Source: Thermococcus peptonophilus | Lineage (GTDB): Archaea; Methanobacteriota_B; Thermococci; Thermococcales; Thermococcaceae | Assembly: GCF_001592435.1 (NCBI RefSeq) | Contig: NZ_CP014750.1 | Location: 248,001-312,000 of the forward strand | DNA: 64,000 nt | Reading direction: 5' to 3' | In this document: positions 43,418 through 53,207 of the stretch, piece by piece | How the letters are laid out: each line of letters opens with the position of its first letter | Position numbering within the stretch: position 1 is the stretch's first letter | Notes under the pieces: model-generated | Told to the model about the DNA's origin: nothing | The model's database searches: none | What the model saw: only the letters and a program-made list of their open reading frames with translations | Made by a program: the position numbers and the translations under genes

Positions 43418-43459
43418 TCTGCATATGCACAAAGCTTATAACCAATTCGGCTTCCCTAA
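43418..43459. promoter_or_regulatory. Composite operator of the MinD-ferredoxin ATPase operon
   Basis: TCTGCATATGCACA (43418-43431), TATA box GCTTATAA (43434-43441) and TTCGGCTTCCCTAA (43446-43459) lie in a row before the GGAGGTGAG site and TTG start at 43477. Both palindromes match those at 32316-32354 and 38914-38953. Confidence 0.78.
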
Positions 43460-43476
43460 TTTCCGGAGGTGAGAGC

Positions 43477-44349
43477 TTGCAGATAGCGGTGAGCGGTGGA
43501 AAGGGTGGAACCGGAAAATCGACCGTGGCCACTAACCTCGCGGTGGCGCTCAGGAAGATTGGGGTCAAGCTTACTCTGGCGGATCTCGACGTCGAGGCGC
43601 CGAACGACCACATACTTCTGGGAGTTGAGCTTGCAAACGAAGAACCTGTGAACCAGTTCATGCCGCGCTTCGACTACTCGAAGTGCACCAAGTGCAGGAA
43701 GTGCGCAGAGGTATGTGAGGAGCACGCGATAGTGACGCTGAAGGACGGGACACCCTTCCTCATGCCGACCCTCTGTTCCGGCTGCAGGGCCTGTGAGATA
43801 GTCTGTCCCGTCCCAGGGGCCATTCAAGAGGCATTCAGAGTTATAGGCCACACGTACGTTACTCCAACTCCCTACGGCTTCACGCTCGTCACAGGGAAGC
43901 TTAGGGAGGGAGAAGAGAGGTCAATGCCGCTCGTCGTCGCGGCTAAGAGAAGGGCCGAAGAGGTCAGGGAAGGTCTCCTCATGGTGGACACGGCCGCTGG
44001 AACTGGAAACACAGTCTCAAAAGCAGTTGAAGGCTCGAAGCTCCTCATAGCGGTAACAGAACCAACGCCCCTAGGAATACATGACACGGAGCTTATCTTA
44101 CAGCTCGGGAAGCTGATGAAGATCCCGACTTGGGTTGTGGTGAACAGGTCTGACCTCGGAGACGTTGGTAAGGTCAGGGAGCTGGCGGAGAAGTATGGCG
44201 CCGAGATCGTGGCCGAGATCCCATACAGCGAGAACATAGTCAAGACCTACGTTGAAGGGAAGCCGATAGTCCTTACCGATTATCCGGAGGCGGAGATATT
44301 CACCGGCCTCGCCGAAAGGGTCGCTGAGTTCCTCGGAGGTGGTGAGTGA
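43477..44349 (+). CDS. MinD-family ATPase with inserted ferredoxin domain, copy 1
   Basis: 290-aa deviant-Walker-A ATPase (GGKGGTGKSTV) with a two-[4Fe-4S] ferredoxin insert at about residues 60-115: CTKCRKCAEVC and CSGCRACEIVC. This is the COG1149 type found with Orange Protein genes in sulphate reducers. TTG start at 43477, fixed by GGAGGTGAG six bases upstream. It is coupled to copy 2 by overlap at 44349. Confidence 0.92.
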   Translation: MQIAVSGGKGGTGKSTVATNLAVALRKIGVKLTLADLDVEAPNDHILLGVELANEEPVNQFMPRFDYSKCTKCRKCAEVCEEHAIVTLKDGTPFLMPTLCSGCRACEIVCPVPGAIQEAFRVIGHTYVTPTPYGFTLVTGKLREGEERSMPLVVAAKRRAEEVREGLLMVDTAAGTGNTVSKAVEGSKLLIAVTEPTPLGIHDTELILQLGKLMKIPTWVVVNRSDLGDVGKVRELAEKYGAEIVAEIPYSENIVKTYVEGKPIVLTDYPEAEIFTGLAERVAEFLGGGE

Positions 44350-45239
44350 TGCAGATAGCGATAGCGAGCGGTAAGGGCGGCGTTGGGAAGAGCACGATAA
44401 CGGCCTCGCTCCTCTACCTGCTGAAGGACGAGTACTCGTTTGTGGCGGTTGATGCCGACGCAGAGGCCCCGAACCTCGGTCTTCTCCTCGGAGTAACGGA
44501 GTGGGAAGAGGAACGGGAGCACATAGGCGCTAAGGTGGCAAGGATAAACACCGAGAGCTGCGTAAGGTGTGGAATCTGCTACGAGCGCTGTCCCTACGGG
44601 TGCATCTACATAGATGAGGAAGGCAACTACGTCGTGAACGAGCTCACCTGTGAGGGCTGCAACGTCTGTGGGCTAGTCTGTCCGGTGACCGGAACAATAA
44701 CCCTAGAAGAAGTCCGCTCCGGTGTCATCAGGAAGGCGACAACCAAGTACGGCTTCCCGCTCATCTCGGCCCAGCTCGACGTCGGAAGGCCTGAGAGCGG
44801 AAAGCTCGTCACGGAGGAGAAAGAGTGGGCCGCGAAGCTGATGAAGGAGCTCAACCTCGAGCACATGATAGTTGATTCGGCCGCTGGAATAGGCTGTCAG
44901 GTGATAGCGAGCCTCGGTGGGGCAGACGTTGCCATACTCATAGCAGAGCCTACCCCGGCTTCGCTCAGCGACGTTCAGAGAGCTTACAAGGTCGTCCAGC
45001 ACTTCAGGGAGCCGGCCTACCTCATCATCAACAAGGCAGACATCAACCCCGGCTTTACTGGCCTTGAGGAGTGGGCTGAGAAAGAGGGCATCCCGATACT
45101 GGGGAGGATTCCCTACGACAGAGCCGTTCCAGAGAGCATGAGTATGCTTAAGCCCGTAGTCGAGGCCTTCCCAGAGGCCAAGGCCTCAAAGGCCATAGTT
45201 GAGATTGCCGAGGTTATAAAGAGGGAAATCCTCGGCTGA
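44349..45239 (+). CDS. MinD-family ATPase with inserted ferredoxin domain, copy 2
   Basis: 296-aa paralogue of the previous gene: Walker A SGKGGVGKST, ferredoxin insert CVRCGICYERC and CEGCNVCGLVC, later DSAAGIGCQV and the AEPTPASLSD switch region. Two such ATPases side by side probably form a heteromer that loads or transfers a metal cluster. GGTGGTGAGTG precedes the ATG. Confidence 0.92.
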   Translation: MQIAIASGKGGVGKSTITASLLYLLKDEYSFVAVDADAEAPNLGLLLGVTEWEEEREHIGAKVARINTESCVRCGICYERCPYGCIYIDEEGNYVVNELTCEGCNVCGLVCPVTGTITLEEVRSGVIRKATTKYGFPLISAQLDVGRPESGKLVTEEKEWAAKLMKELNLEHMIVDSAAGIGCQVIASLGGADVAILIAEPTPASLSDVQRAYKVVQHFREPAYLIINKADINPGFTGLEEWAEKEGIPILGRIPYDRAVPESMSMLKPVVEAFPEAKASKAIVEIAEVIKREILG

Positions 45240-45271
45240 ATACTTCCGCTTCCCTCTTTTTACCCGGTAGT

Positions 45272-45565
45272 TCAGAACTTCTCCCCGCATTCGCATGGGT
45301 TCTTGCCACAGTACGGACAGACTCCAGGATATTTCTTCTTCGCGGCCTCTTCGAGATCTATCCCAAGCAGGTTGGCGAGGCTGGCGAGCCAGGCGAGAAC
45401 GTCTGCAAACTCCTCTTCCATGGCTTCTTTGTCACGTTTCCTTATCGCCTCGCTAAGCTCACCTACCTCCTCAACGAACCAGAGGAAAGTCCTCTCAACG
45501 CCTCTCTTCGAGTCCTTGTGAAAGTAAATATCGCGTATCATCCCCTGGAACTCGCGTATCTCCAC
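45272..45565 (-). CDS. MazG-type nucleotide pyrophosphohydrolase with Cys-rich tail
   Basis: 97-aa protein that likely hydrolyses NTPs or related nucleotides. The all-alpha MazG core carries EEVGELSEAI and EEFADVLAWL, the paired Glu/Asp magnesium motif. The end CPYCGKNPCECGEKF adds four Cys, a likely zinc knuckle. The GTG at 45565 follows GGTGGTGAAG; longer upstream frames are less likely. Confidence 0.88.
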   Translation of the reverse strand: MEIREFQGMIRDIYFHKDSKRGVERTFLWFVEEVGELSEAIRKRDKEAMEEEFADVLAWLASLANLLGIDLEEAAKKKYPGVCPYCGKNPCECGEKF

Positions 45566-45697
45566 CTTCACCACCTGACGGCATCTCATCAGCGGCCTTA
45601 AAAACCAAACGGGTGCAACATTTCGACACAAATCGAAGCGGAAAGATTTTTATACTTCAGAGGGCACTATTCTATGCAGTAAACCGGGGTGATGTGC

Positions 45698-47119
45698 ATG
45701 CATGAACTTGTAGAGTTCGCCGTTGAAAAGGCCCTCGAACTGGGGGCGGACTACGCCGAAGCGCGTTTTGAAGAAAAGAATGGTACTGAGCTAGTAATGA
45801 AGAACGGTAACGCGGAGAGCCTCGGGATTCTCGCGGACAGGGGCATAGGGATAAGGGTTCTCGTTGACGGCGGCATGGGCTTTGCATCAACCAACGTCCT
45901 GACGAAGGAGAGCGTTGCAGAGGCCGTGAAAAAGGCCGTGAAGCTGGCAAAAGCCGCCTCGAAGGTGAGGAACGAACCTATACGCTTCTCCGAGGAGGAC
46001 TTCCACGAGGTCTATTATGAAGTCAAGATGAGGAAGGACTTCCGGGACATACCGCCGGAGGAGAAGCTTGAACTCCTCAAGAAGGTCGAGGAGGAGGTAA
46101 AGGGAACGGGTGTGAACGTGCCGATGCGCTACCTCATGTACTCCGACTGGATGTGGCACAAGATAATAGCCCACAGCGACGGTGGTTTCGTTGAGAGCTA
46201 CATCCCGAGAGTTTCCCTTACCTACAACCTCGTGGTCTTTGAGAACGGCCAGATGGAGCAGGCGCCCTTCGTTCAGAGGGCTTTCTCCGGCGGTCTTGAG
46301 CTCTTAGAGAAGGACGAGCCCTGGAAGTGGGCCGTTAAGGACGTAATGGCCCTTAAGAGGCTCATTTACGAGGGGCAGAAGCCGCCCGAAGGGAAGGTTG
46401 ACCTCGTGATAAGTCCTGAGGTGGCTGGCATAGCAGTCCACGAGAGCGTTGGACATCCGTATGAGGCCGACAGGATTTTCGGAAGGGAAGCGGCGCAGGC
46501 GGGAGAGAGCTTTGTAAAGCCAGACATGCTCGGGAAGAGAATCGGTAGCGACGTCGTTACCGTCATCGAAGATCCAACTATCCCGAACAGCTGGGGCTTC
46601 TACCTCTACGACGACGAGGGCGTTAAGGCCCGTCCGAGGTACCTCATAAGAAACGGAATCATAAACGAGTTCCTGACCAACAGGGAGTATGCCTACAAGC
46701 TCGGCCAGCGCTCAAACGCGTCAGCCAGGGCCATCAACTACAACCGCGAGCCGATAGTGAGGATGGCGAACACCTATTTAGCTCCGGGCGACCACTCCTT
46801 CGAGGAGCTAATCGAGGACATCAAGCTCGGCGTCTACATGGTGAGCTTCAACGAGTGGAACATAGACGATAGAAGATACCAGCAGAGGTACATCGGAAGG
46901 GAGGCCTACCTCATCGAGAACGGCGAGATAAAGCACCCGGTCAGGAGGCCCATCCTTGAGATAACGACGAGGGCACTGTGGAGCAGCGTTGATGCCGTAG
47001 GAAAGGAAGTTGAGTTTTATCCAGGAACCTGCGGCAAGGGCGAGCCTGGACAGGGTGTCCCCGTCTGGATGGGCGGAGCGCACGCGAGACTGCGCGATAT
47101 TCCGCTTAGGAGGCCGTGA
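45698..47119 (+). CDS. tldD: TldD, metallopeptidase subunit
   Basis: 473-aa catalytic subunit of the TldD/TldE protease, which degrades unfolded peptides and in bacteria matures peptide products. The zinc motif HESVGHPYEAD is present mid-protein. The ATG at 45698 lies six bases after GGGGTG. The partner gene tldE starts 11 bp after its stop. Confidence 0.94.
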   Translation: MHELVEFAVEKALELGADYAEARFEEKNGTELVMKNGNAESLGILADRGIGIRVLVDGGMGFASTNVLTKESVAEAVKKAVKLAKAASKVRNEPIRFSEEDFHEVYYEVKMRKDFRDIPPEEKLELLKKVEEEVKGTGVNVPMRYLMYSDWMWHKIIAHSDGGFVESYIPRVSLTYNLVVFENGQMEQAPFVQRAFSGGLELLEKDEPWKWAVKDVMALKRLIYEGQKPPEGKVDLVISPEVAGIAVHESVGHPYEADRIFGREAAQAGESFVKPDMLGKRIGSDVVTVIEDPTIPNSWGFYLYDDEGVKARPRYLIRNGIINEFLTNREYAYKLGQRSNASARAINYNREPIVRMANTYLAPGDHSFEELIEDIKLGVYMVSFNEWNIDDRRYQQRYIGREAYLIENGEIKHPVRRPILEITTRALWSSVDAVGKEVEFYPGTCGKGEPGQGVPVWMGGAHARLRDIPLRRP

Positions 47120-47129
47120 GGTGGTGAAG

Positions 47130-48452
47130 ATGTTCGACGTTAACGAGTTCATCCTTAAGAAGGCGAAGGAGCTCGGCTTCGGCGACGTCGTTGTCCTGAG
47201 CTACGAGACCAACAGGAGACAGGTCCGCTTTGCCAACAATGAGATAACCATCGCAAAGAACTGGCACGAGAGGAAGGTCGAGCTCTTCGTGGAGAAGGAG
47301 AAGAGGGTAGCGAGCACCACCATAACCGAGCTGAGCGAGGAGAATATAGAGCGCACACTAAAAACGCTCCTCTCGAACATGAAGGGCATGGCCCCCAAGG
47401 AGGACTACTACGGCATAGCCGAGGGGCCCTTCGAGTACAAGGATATCCCGGAGACGTTCGATAAGGCCATAGTCGAGCTCGACGAGCCTAACGAGTACGT
47501 CGAGAGGGCAATAAACGCGGCCCTTGAGGAAGGGGCGAAGAGAGTTGCTGGAGTCCTCTACACAGACCACAACAAGCTCTACCTGACCACGAGCAACGGG
47601 GTGGAAGCTTTCGACGAGGGAACGGGAATAGAGATAAGCGTCAGGGCCTTCATAGGCGACCTCGAGAGCGGCCACGGGACGAACTCCGTGAGGGTGCTCA
47701 AGAAGTTCGACCCCGAGAGCGCCGGAAGGAAGGCGGGAGAGATAGCAAGGTTGGCAAGAAACCCGGAGCAGGGGCCGGAAGGGAAGTTCGACGTCATATT
47801 CGACCCGTTAGCGTTTGCCAACCTGCTCAGCTACATGAGCTTCATGACCTCCGCCTATGCCGCCGAGGCCGGCTTTTCCTTCCTCGTGAACAAGCTTGGG
47901 CAGAAGGTCGCCAACAAGATAGTGACCCTTAAGGACATCGGGAACCTGCCCAACGGCTACGGAACTAGGAAGTTCGACGACGAAGGTGTACCAACGAGAG
48001 AAACGACCATAATCGAGAACGGGACCTTCAGGACGTTCCTCCTCAACACGAGCCTCGCCAGAAAGTACGGAACCGAAACAACCGCCAACGCCGGTCTGGT
48101 GATGCCGCACGCCTGGAACATCGTTCTCGAGCCGGGGGACTACTCAAAAGAGGAGCTCTTCAGCGAAGTGAAGAAGGGCATCTACATAACCAACGTCTGG
48201 TACACGCGCTTCCAGAACTACGTTGCTGGCGACTTCTCAACGATCCCGAGGGATGGCATCTTCCTCGTTGAGAACGGTGAGCTGAAGCCCATAAGGAACA
48301 TCCGCGTAAGCGACAACCTGCAGAGGATCCTCGAAAACATTATAGCCCTCGGAAAAGAGCTCTACCACATCCACTGGTGGGAGGTACGCACGCCGGTCTC
48401 AACTCCCTACGTTCTCGTTAAGGACGTCGGCATAACGAGGGCGACGAAGTGA
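47130..48452 (+). CDS. tldE: TldE/PmbA, partner subunit of TldD
   Basis: 440-aa homologue of TldD lacking the HExxxH zinc motif, as expected of the non-catalytic subunit. Shared fold features include SNGVEAFDEGTG and GYGTRKFDDEGVPTRETTIIENG. GGTGGTGAAG precedes the ATG at 47130, which excludes the upstream overlap with tldD. Confidence 0.94.
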   Translation: MFDVNEFILKKAKELGFGDVVVLSYETNRRQVRFANNEITIAKNWHERKVELFVEKEKRVASTTITELSEENIERTLKTLLSNMKGMAPKEDYYGIAEGPFEYKDIPETFDKAIVELDEPNEYVERAINAALEEGAKRVAGVLYTDHNKLYLTTSNGVEAFDEGTGIEISVRAFIGDLESGHGTNSVRVLKKFDPESAGRKAGEIARLARNPEQGPEGKFDVIFDPLAFANLLSYMSFMTSAYAAEAGFSFLVNKLGQKVANKIVTLKDIGNLPNGYGTRKFDDEGVPTRETTIIENGTFRTFLLNTSLARKYGTETTANAGLVMPHAWNIVLEPGDYSKEELFSEVKKGIYITNVWYTRFQNYVAGDFSTIPRDGIFLVENGELKPIRNIRVSDNLQRILENIIALGKELYHIHWWEVRTPVSTPYVLVKDVGITRATK

Positions 48453-48463
48453 GGCTTTTCCTT

Positions 48464-49666
48464 TTATTCTTTCTCACCTTCCCCCATCACCAGGTATTTT
48501 CCCAAAGGGCCGAGCTGAGCCAGCTTAAAAGACGCTCCAAATGCCAGGAAAAGAAGGGCGAACATGAGGCGGGCCTTCCTCAGCCCCATATGCTGAACGA
48601 CAAATCCATAAACAGCATAGAAGAGCGCCGAAACAATTGCCAGCACCATGTTTCTGAGGGATAATATCGTGGCTCTCTTTTCGCTTGGAATCCTGCGCTG
48701 GAACTCGACAGAGAAGTTGAATGTGAAAGCTGACGCAAAAAGGGTTGCCATAATCCCAAGAGCGATTATAAAAACCGCGTTTGGATAGAGCACTGAAAGA
48801 AGGGTGGATAGGGGTATCGCAACGGGAGCGGTCTCGTGGAGCAGCCTTCCACTCCTCCCCTTGAGGGCTATGCCTGCGTATCTCGGGGCTGTTCTCGTGA
48901 GAACCTCCACAATACCCAGAATTCCGAGAGTGCCCATTATTGTGGTCCCGAGGCTTTTAGCGAGAACTTCACCGAGGTAGGGCTCAAAGAAATTGCGGAA
49001 CTGAGTGAGTGAGAGGGTAACGGTAAGAAGGTATGTTATCAGCCAGAAAACCTCGGGTTTCAGAAGCTCGCGAAAGGAGTGGATGACGTGGCTCGTGTAG
49101 GAGGTTTCGAGCTTTGAAAAGCCCATCTCCGGAATGCTCCAGGTGAGGGGTATCATAGTCAGGTGGAGTATGAGGCTCAGCAGTATCGGGACTTCAAAGC
49201 CCCAGAGCTGGGCCATGAACGCACCCGCAATCGTTGTGGAGGAACTAGCAAGAACCGTCGCCTTTTGAATAGAGCGCCATATCTCCTTGAACTCCCCTTC
49301 TCTTCCCTCGGATTTGAGGTTGTCAAAGAACCAGGCCTGGAGGCTGCCACTGATGAAGGAAGCCCCAAGAACGCTTATTAGCTCTGACACCAATAACATC
49401 CAGAAGTTTCGGAGGAACAGGAGGAGAAGAAGGCTCAGGGGATAAATCGAGAGGCCTATGAGGACGCTGGTCTTTCTGCTTACCCTATCGCCGACGACGC
49501 CCGTGGGCACTTCGAAGAGAAAGAAACCAAGGGCAGAAAATGCCGTGGCGAGTCCTATCTCAGAGTAGCTTAGGCCGCGCGAGAGGTAGTAAATCACCGC
49601 GATGTTGCCCAGAAATCCGGTATAAGTGAGGACAAAGAGCGCTTTGAACCGCGTTAGCCAGTTCAT
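48464..49666 (-). CDS. MFS transporter
   Basis: About 400 aa with twelve membrane segments. The loop 2-3 motif GVVGDRVSRKTSVL is the MFS signature. Substrate unknown; drug-efflux-type sequence in general look. The ATG at 49666 follows GGTGG. It is divergent from the next MFS gene. Confidence 0.85.
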   Translation of the reverse strand: MNWLTRFKALFVLTYTGFLGNIAVIYYLSRGLSYSEIGLATAFSALGFFLFEVPTGVVGDRVSRKTSVLIGLSIYPLSLLLLLFLRNFWMLLVSELISVLGASFISGSLQAWFFDNLKSEGREGEFKEIWRSIQKATVLASSSTTIAGAFMAQLWGFEVPILLSLILHLTMIPLTWSIPEMGFSKLETSYTSHVIHSFRELLKPEVFWLITYLLTVTLSLTQFRNFFEPYLGEVLAKSLGTTIMGTLGILGIVEVLTRTAPRYAGIALKGRSGRLLHETAPVAIPLSTLLSVLYPNAVFIIALGIMATLFASAFTFNFSVEFQRRIPSEKRATILSLRNMVLAIVSALFYAVYGFVVQHMGLRKARLMFALLFLAFGASFKLAQLGPLGKYLVMGEGEKE

Positions 49667-49798
49667 TGGACCACCGCGGGAGGACAACTCTCCCCAAAGG
49701 GATTTAAACGTTGTGGTAGGACGCGAGAGTCTTCTTCGTATGGATGTATAAAAACGCTTAAGACTTTCTCCACATTTACAAAGTATGGGGGTGGGAAA

Positions 49799-51079
49799 AT
49801 GGAGATAGTCGAAAACTCCCGTTTGAATAAGTTCCACTACAGGCTTTTAGCGGTCCTCGGAACGGTTTGGGCCTTCATAGCTGTGAACACCATAGCGGCG
49901 AGCTTCGTCATAGCCCTTCTCAAGAAGGAGCCCGCCTTTCAGGGGAGTCTGGCAAAGCTGGGCTCCCTTGGTTCGGCGGCGCTCTTCGGCATGCTCTTCG
50001 GCGCTTGGCTCTTTGGATACCTCGCCGACAGGATTGGCAGGAAGAAAACGCTAATTTTGGCAGTTTCAACGTTCTCGCTCGCTTCTATAGTCAGCGCCTT
50101 TTCAAAGAACCTCGACCAGCTCATTCTCCTCCGATTCATTGTTGGTCTTGGACTCGGCGGCTCCCTCCCCGTTGCGAGCTCCTACTTCGCCGAGTTCATG
50201 CCGAAGTCCGTGAGGGGCGCCATGATTTCCATCCTCGAGAGCTTCTGGGCGATAGGCACGATAATAATCGGCGTCGTTGCCCTTCTCGTCAAAGCGGACT
50301 GGAGGAGCATACTGCTCTTCGGGGGTTCCGTGGTTGTAATACTCCCCATTCTGGCCACCCTTCCTGAGTCCCCGCGCTTTCTCCTGATAACCGGAAGGGT
50401 GAAGGAAGCTGAAGAGATAGTCAGGAGGGTGTTTGGAGCTTCGGTCGGGCTTGAAGTCCCAAAAGCCGCTGGAAGAGCCAGCGTTGCTGACCTCTGGAGA
50501 AAATACGGCAGGACGACACTCATGCTAACCATTGCCTGGTTCAGCATTGCCTTCGCCTACTACGGCTTCTTCATCTGGCTTCCGAAGTTCCTCTCGGCAA
50601 CCCTGGGGATAACGGTCTTCAAGAGCTTCCAGTACTTCATAATAACGGCCATCGCCCAGCTTCCTGGCTACTGGAGCGCGGCTTATCTGCTTGAAAGGAT
50701 TGGCAGGAAGAAGACGCTCTCCTACTATCTCTTACTTTCAGGATTAGCCGGAATAGGGTTCTACTTCGCGACAAATTCGGGAAGCGAGACCTACATAATG
50801 GCGAGCGCAATAGCCTTCAGCTTCTTCAACCTCGGAGCCTGGGGAGCGATCTACGCATACACCCCCGAGCTCTACCCAACAGAGGTCAGAGGGACTGGAA
50901 CGGGCTGGGCAGGGGCAATGGCCAGAATAGGTGGCGGAACGGCTCCGATACTGGCGGGAAAAATAATGGAAGTGAGCGGTGCCGCTCTCACGGTGCTGGT
51001 CATTGCAGTAGTCGCCATTATCGGAGCGCTGGACGTCTTGATCCTGGGAAGGGAAACGAAGGGAACGGAGCTTTCCTGA
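49799..51079 (+). CDS. MFS transporter, sugar/metabolite-porter type
   Basis: 426-aa carrier with twelve segments. The duplicated signature GYLADRIGRKKT (near residue 74) and LLERIGRKKT (near 300), plus PESPRFLL after segment six and PELYPTEVRGTG near the end, are typical of the SP/MHS families. It would import an organic solute by ion coupling. GGGGGTGG precedes the ATG. It converges with the oxidoreductase, with a 3-bp gap. Confidence 0.9.
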   Translation: MEIVENSRLNKFHYRLLAVLGTVWAFIAVNTIAASFVIALLKKEPAFQGSLAKLGSLGSAALFGMLFGAWLFGYLADRIGRKKTLILAVSTFSLASIVSAFSKNLDQLILLRFIVGLGLGGSLPVASSYFAEFMPKSVRGAMISILESFWAIGTIIIGVVALLVKADWRSILLFGGSVVVILPILATLPESPRFLLITGRVKEAEEIVRRVFGASVGLEVPKAAGRASVADLWRKYGRTTLMLTIAWFSIAFAYYGFFIWLPKFLSATLGITVFKSFQYFIITAIAQLPGYWSAAYLLERIGRKKTLSYYLLLSGLAGIGFYFATNSGSETYIMASAIAFSFFNLGAWGAIYAYTPELYPTEVRGTGTGWAGAMARIGGGTAPILAGKIMEVSGAALTVLVIAVVAIIGALDVLILGRETKGTELS

Positions 51080-51082
51080 CTT

Positions 51083-52999
51083 TTACTTCGCTTTTCTTAC
51101 ATCCACCCACGTCGAATGGTACGCCGAGCCGTTTCCGTAGCCCTCAACAGTCTCGTCTGCAGTAAGGAAGTTTGCATTCCATCCGAGGAGCCTAATCCAG
51201 AAGGCCTTGTAGAGGAGGACGACTCCCCTCGGCACATTCTCGGTGAGCTTTACGGTGGTCGTTATCCTCCCCCTGTCGTTGAAGACCTCAACATCGTCGC
51301 CGTCCTTTATTCCCCTCTCCTCAGCGTCGGCGGGGTTCATGTAGAGGTTGGGGTCAATCATCCCGTAGGTGTTGTGATACTGGCTCGTTATCGTCATGCG
51401 GTAGGTAGGCGTTAGGAGCTTTAGGGGATACTTGCCTTCCCTCTTCCTGTACTCCGGGAACGGAGAGAGACCGCGCTCAACGGCTCGCTGGGAGTAGAAC
51501 TCTATCTTTCCGCTCGGCGTCTCCCATCTGCGTGGCTTTTCAGGAACTCTGATAAAGCCCTTTCTCCTCAGCTCATCCCAGCTCAGGCCGTTGAGTTCGA
51601 GGATTTTCCTTATCACTTCTTCGTCGCTCTCGTAAAGATAGGGGTTCTCGATACCGAGAGCCTTTGCGAGTAGCCTCGTTACTTCACTGTTGGACTTGCC
51701 GTATAGCCTCACAACTGGCTCGTTCAAGGCAACGTAGCGGTGGTAGTAGCTGTCAGCTATGTCGGGCCGCTCGAAGAACGTGTTCGCAGGAAGAACAACG
51801 TCAGAGTAGAGAGCAGTGTCGGTCAAAAAAATGTCGTGAGTAACCACGAAAACGTCGCTCTCCTTTAGAGCTTTCCTGATCCGGTCCTGGTTTGGCAGGC
51901 TCGCGAGCGGATTCGAGTTGTAGATGTAGAGGAACTTTATCTCACCCTTCTCAATGTACTCAGCCAGCTTCATCTGGGGAATCCTTTTGACAGGCTTGGT
52001 TCTGAGAAATTCTCCTTCAGCGTAGCTCTTGTCTATCGTCTTCATGTCGTAGATAAAGCCAAAGGGGTGGCCGACGAGCGCAGGAAGAATAGCTATCGCC
52101 CTTACAGCTTCACCGCCAGAGAGGGAGCGCTGGAAGCCGTAGCCTATGTGGATTACCCCCCTCTTCTCGGCGAAACCGAAGGCAAAGTTTTCAATCTCTT
52201 CAAGCGGAAGTCCTGTTTTTTTAACCACATAATTGAGTGATAGTCTTTTTACATAATTCTTGAATTCTTCAAAGCCGTAGACGTTTTCCCTTATAAAGTC
52301 TCTCTCATAGAGCTCGTTCTCGATTATCAGCTTTGCAATGCCCAGCGCGAAGAGGACATCTGTCTCGGGCTTTATCTGGAAAAACCTATGAGAGCGCTTG
52401 GCTGTTTCAGTTCTTACCACATCCACTGTCCAAGTCTCAAGGCCGTAGCGCTTTGCCAGCATGAAGCCGTGAAGGTTGGTCCAGAAAGGGTTGACGCCCC
52501 AGTAGACTATTAGCTTCTGCTTCCTCAGATCCTCCGGGTCTAGACCCACGGCGGTCCCATAGACATCCCTAAGTGCTTCCTGTCCCGCCCTATCGCATAT
52601 TCCATAGTCGAGCATGGCGGTATTGAGATAGTGGAAGAGCCTCAGCGGAAAGGCATAATTTACAACGCCCCTGTCACCGGCGTACTGATAAACGAGGACA
52701 CTCTCGCTTCCATACTCTTCTATCGTTTCCCTGAGCTTATTGGCTATGATGTTTATTGCCTTGTCCCAGCTTACTTCTCTGAACTCCTCACTTCCTCTCT
52801 CTCCGATGCGTATCAGGGGGTTTTTCAGTCTCTCAGGATAGTGGAACCACTTCGGCAGGAGAGCACCCTTGGGGCAGAGGAAGCCGGCTGTTATCGGGTG
52901 CTCTGGATTTCCCCTCACTGATAACTTTCCGTCCCTGAACTCGCTCAACATTGAACAGGTGTCGTAGCAGTCCCGCATGCAGACGCTGAACTTCGGCAT
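51083..52999 (-). CDS. Molybdopterin (likely tungsten) oxidoreductase
   Basis: 638-aa protein of the DMSO reductase superfamily. The N-terminal [4Fe-4S] ligands are CMRDCYDTC and later GFLCPKG. Molybdopterin-binding core and a C-terminal Molydop_binding domain (NPADAEERGIKDGDDVEVF) follow. No electron-transfer subunits are next to it and no signal peptide is visible, so it is probably cytoplasmic. In Thermococcales the metal is often tungsten. No ribosome binding site is seen; AAATATTTG about 30 bases upstream suggests a leaderless message. Confidence 0.9.
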   Translation of the reverse strand: MPKFSVCMRDCYDTCSMLSEFRDGKLSVRGNPEHPITAGFLCPKGALLPKWFHYPERLKNPLIRIGERGSEEFREVSWDKAINIIANKLRETIEEYGSESVLVYQYAGDRGVVNYAFPLRLFHYLNTAMLDYGICDRAGQEALRDVYGTAVGLDPEDLRKQKLIVYWGVNPFWTNLHGFMLAKRYGLETWTVDVVRTETAKRSHRFFQIKPETDVLFALGIAKLIIENELYERDFIRENVYGFEEFKNYVKRLSLNYVVKKTGLPLEEIENFAFGFAEKRGVIHIGYGFQRSLSGGEAVRAIAILPALVGHPFGFIYDMKTIDKSYAEGEFLRTKPVKRIPQMKLAEYIEKGEIKFLYIYNSNPLASLPNQDRIRKALKESDVFVVTHDIFLTDTALYSDVVLPANTFFERPDIADSYYHRYVALNEPVVRLYGKSNSEVTRLLAKALGIENPYLYESDEEVIRKILELNGLSWDELRRKGFIRVPEKPRRWETPSGKIEFYSQRAVERGLSPFPEYRKREGKYPLKLLTPTYRMTITSQYHNTYGMIDPNLYMNPADAEERGIKDGDDVEVFNDRGRITTTVKLTENVPRGVVLLYKAFWIRLLGWNANFLTADETVEGYGNGSAYHSTWVDVRKAK

Positions 53000-53207
53000 G
53001 GTAGAGAATGAACACAGTAGTTCAAATATTTTTTGCTCAAAAAGACTCAGCTAATCAATGTCCATAGTCGATGGCCAGAAAGTATTCACAGTCACATATT
53101 GTTTCATTGAATCTCTCCCATTCCGCGAACGAATAACAGTGGAAAATGAAAACCTTTATTAGACATCAATGAACGTTATTGATGATCAACTGCATGGGGG
53201 AATTGAG

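Noticed and set aside
45689-45706. GTGCATGCAT near the tldD start as another TGTGCATATGCACA site
   Set aside because: It lacks the central ATAT and overlaps the start codon; it does not fit the palindrome.
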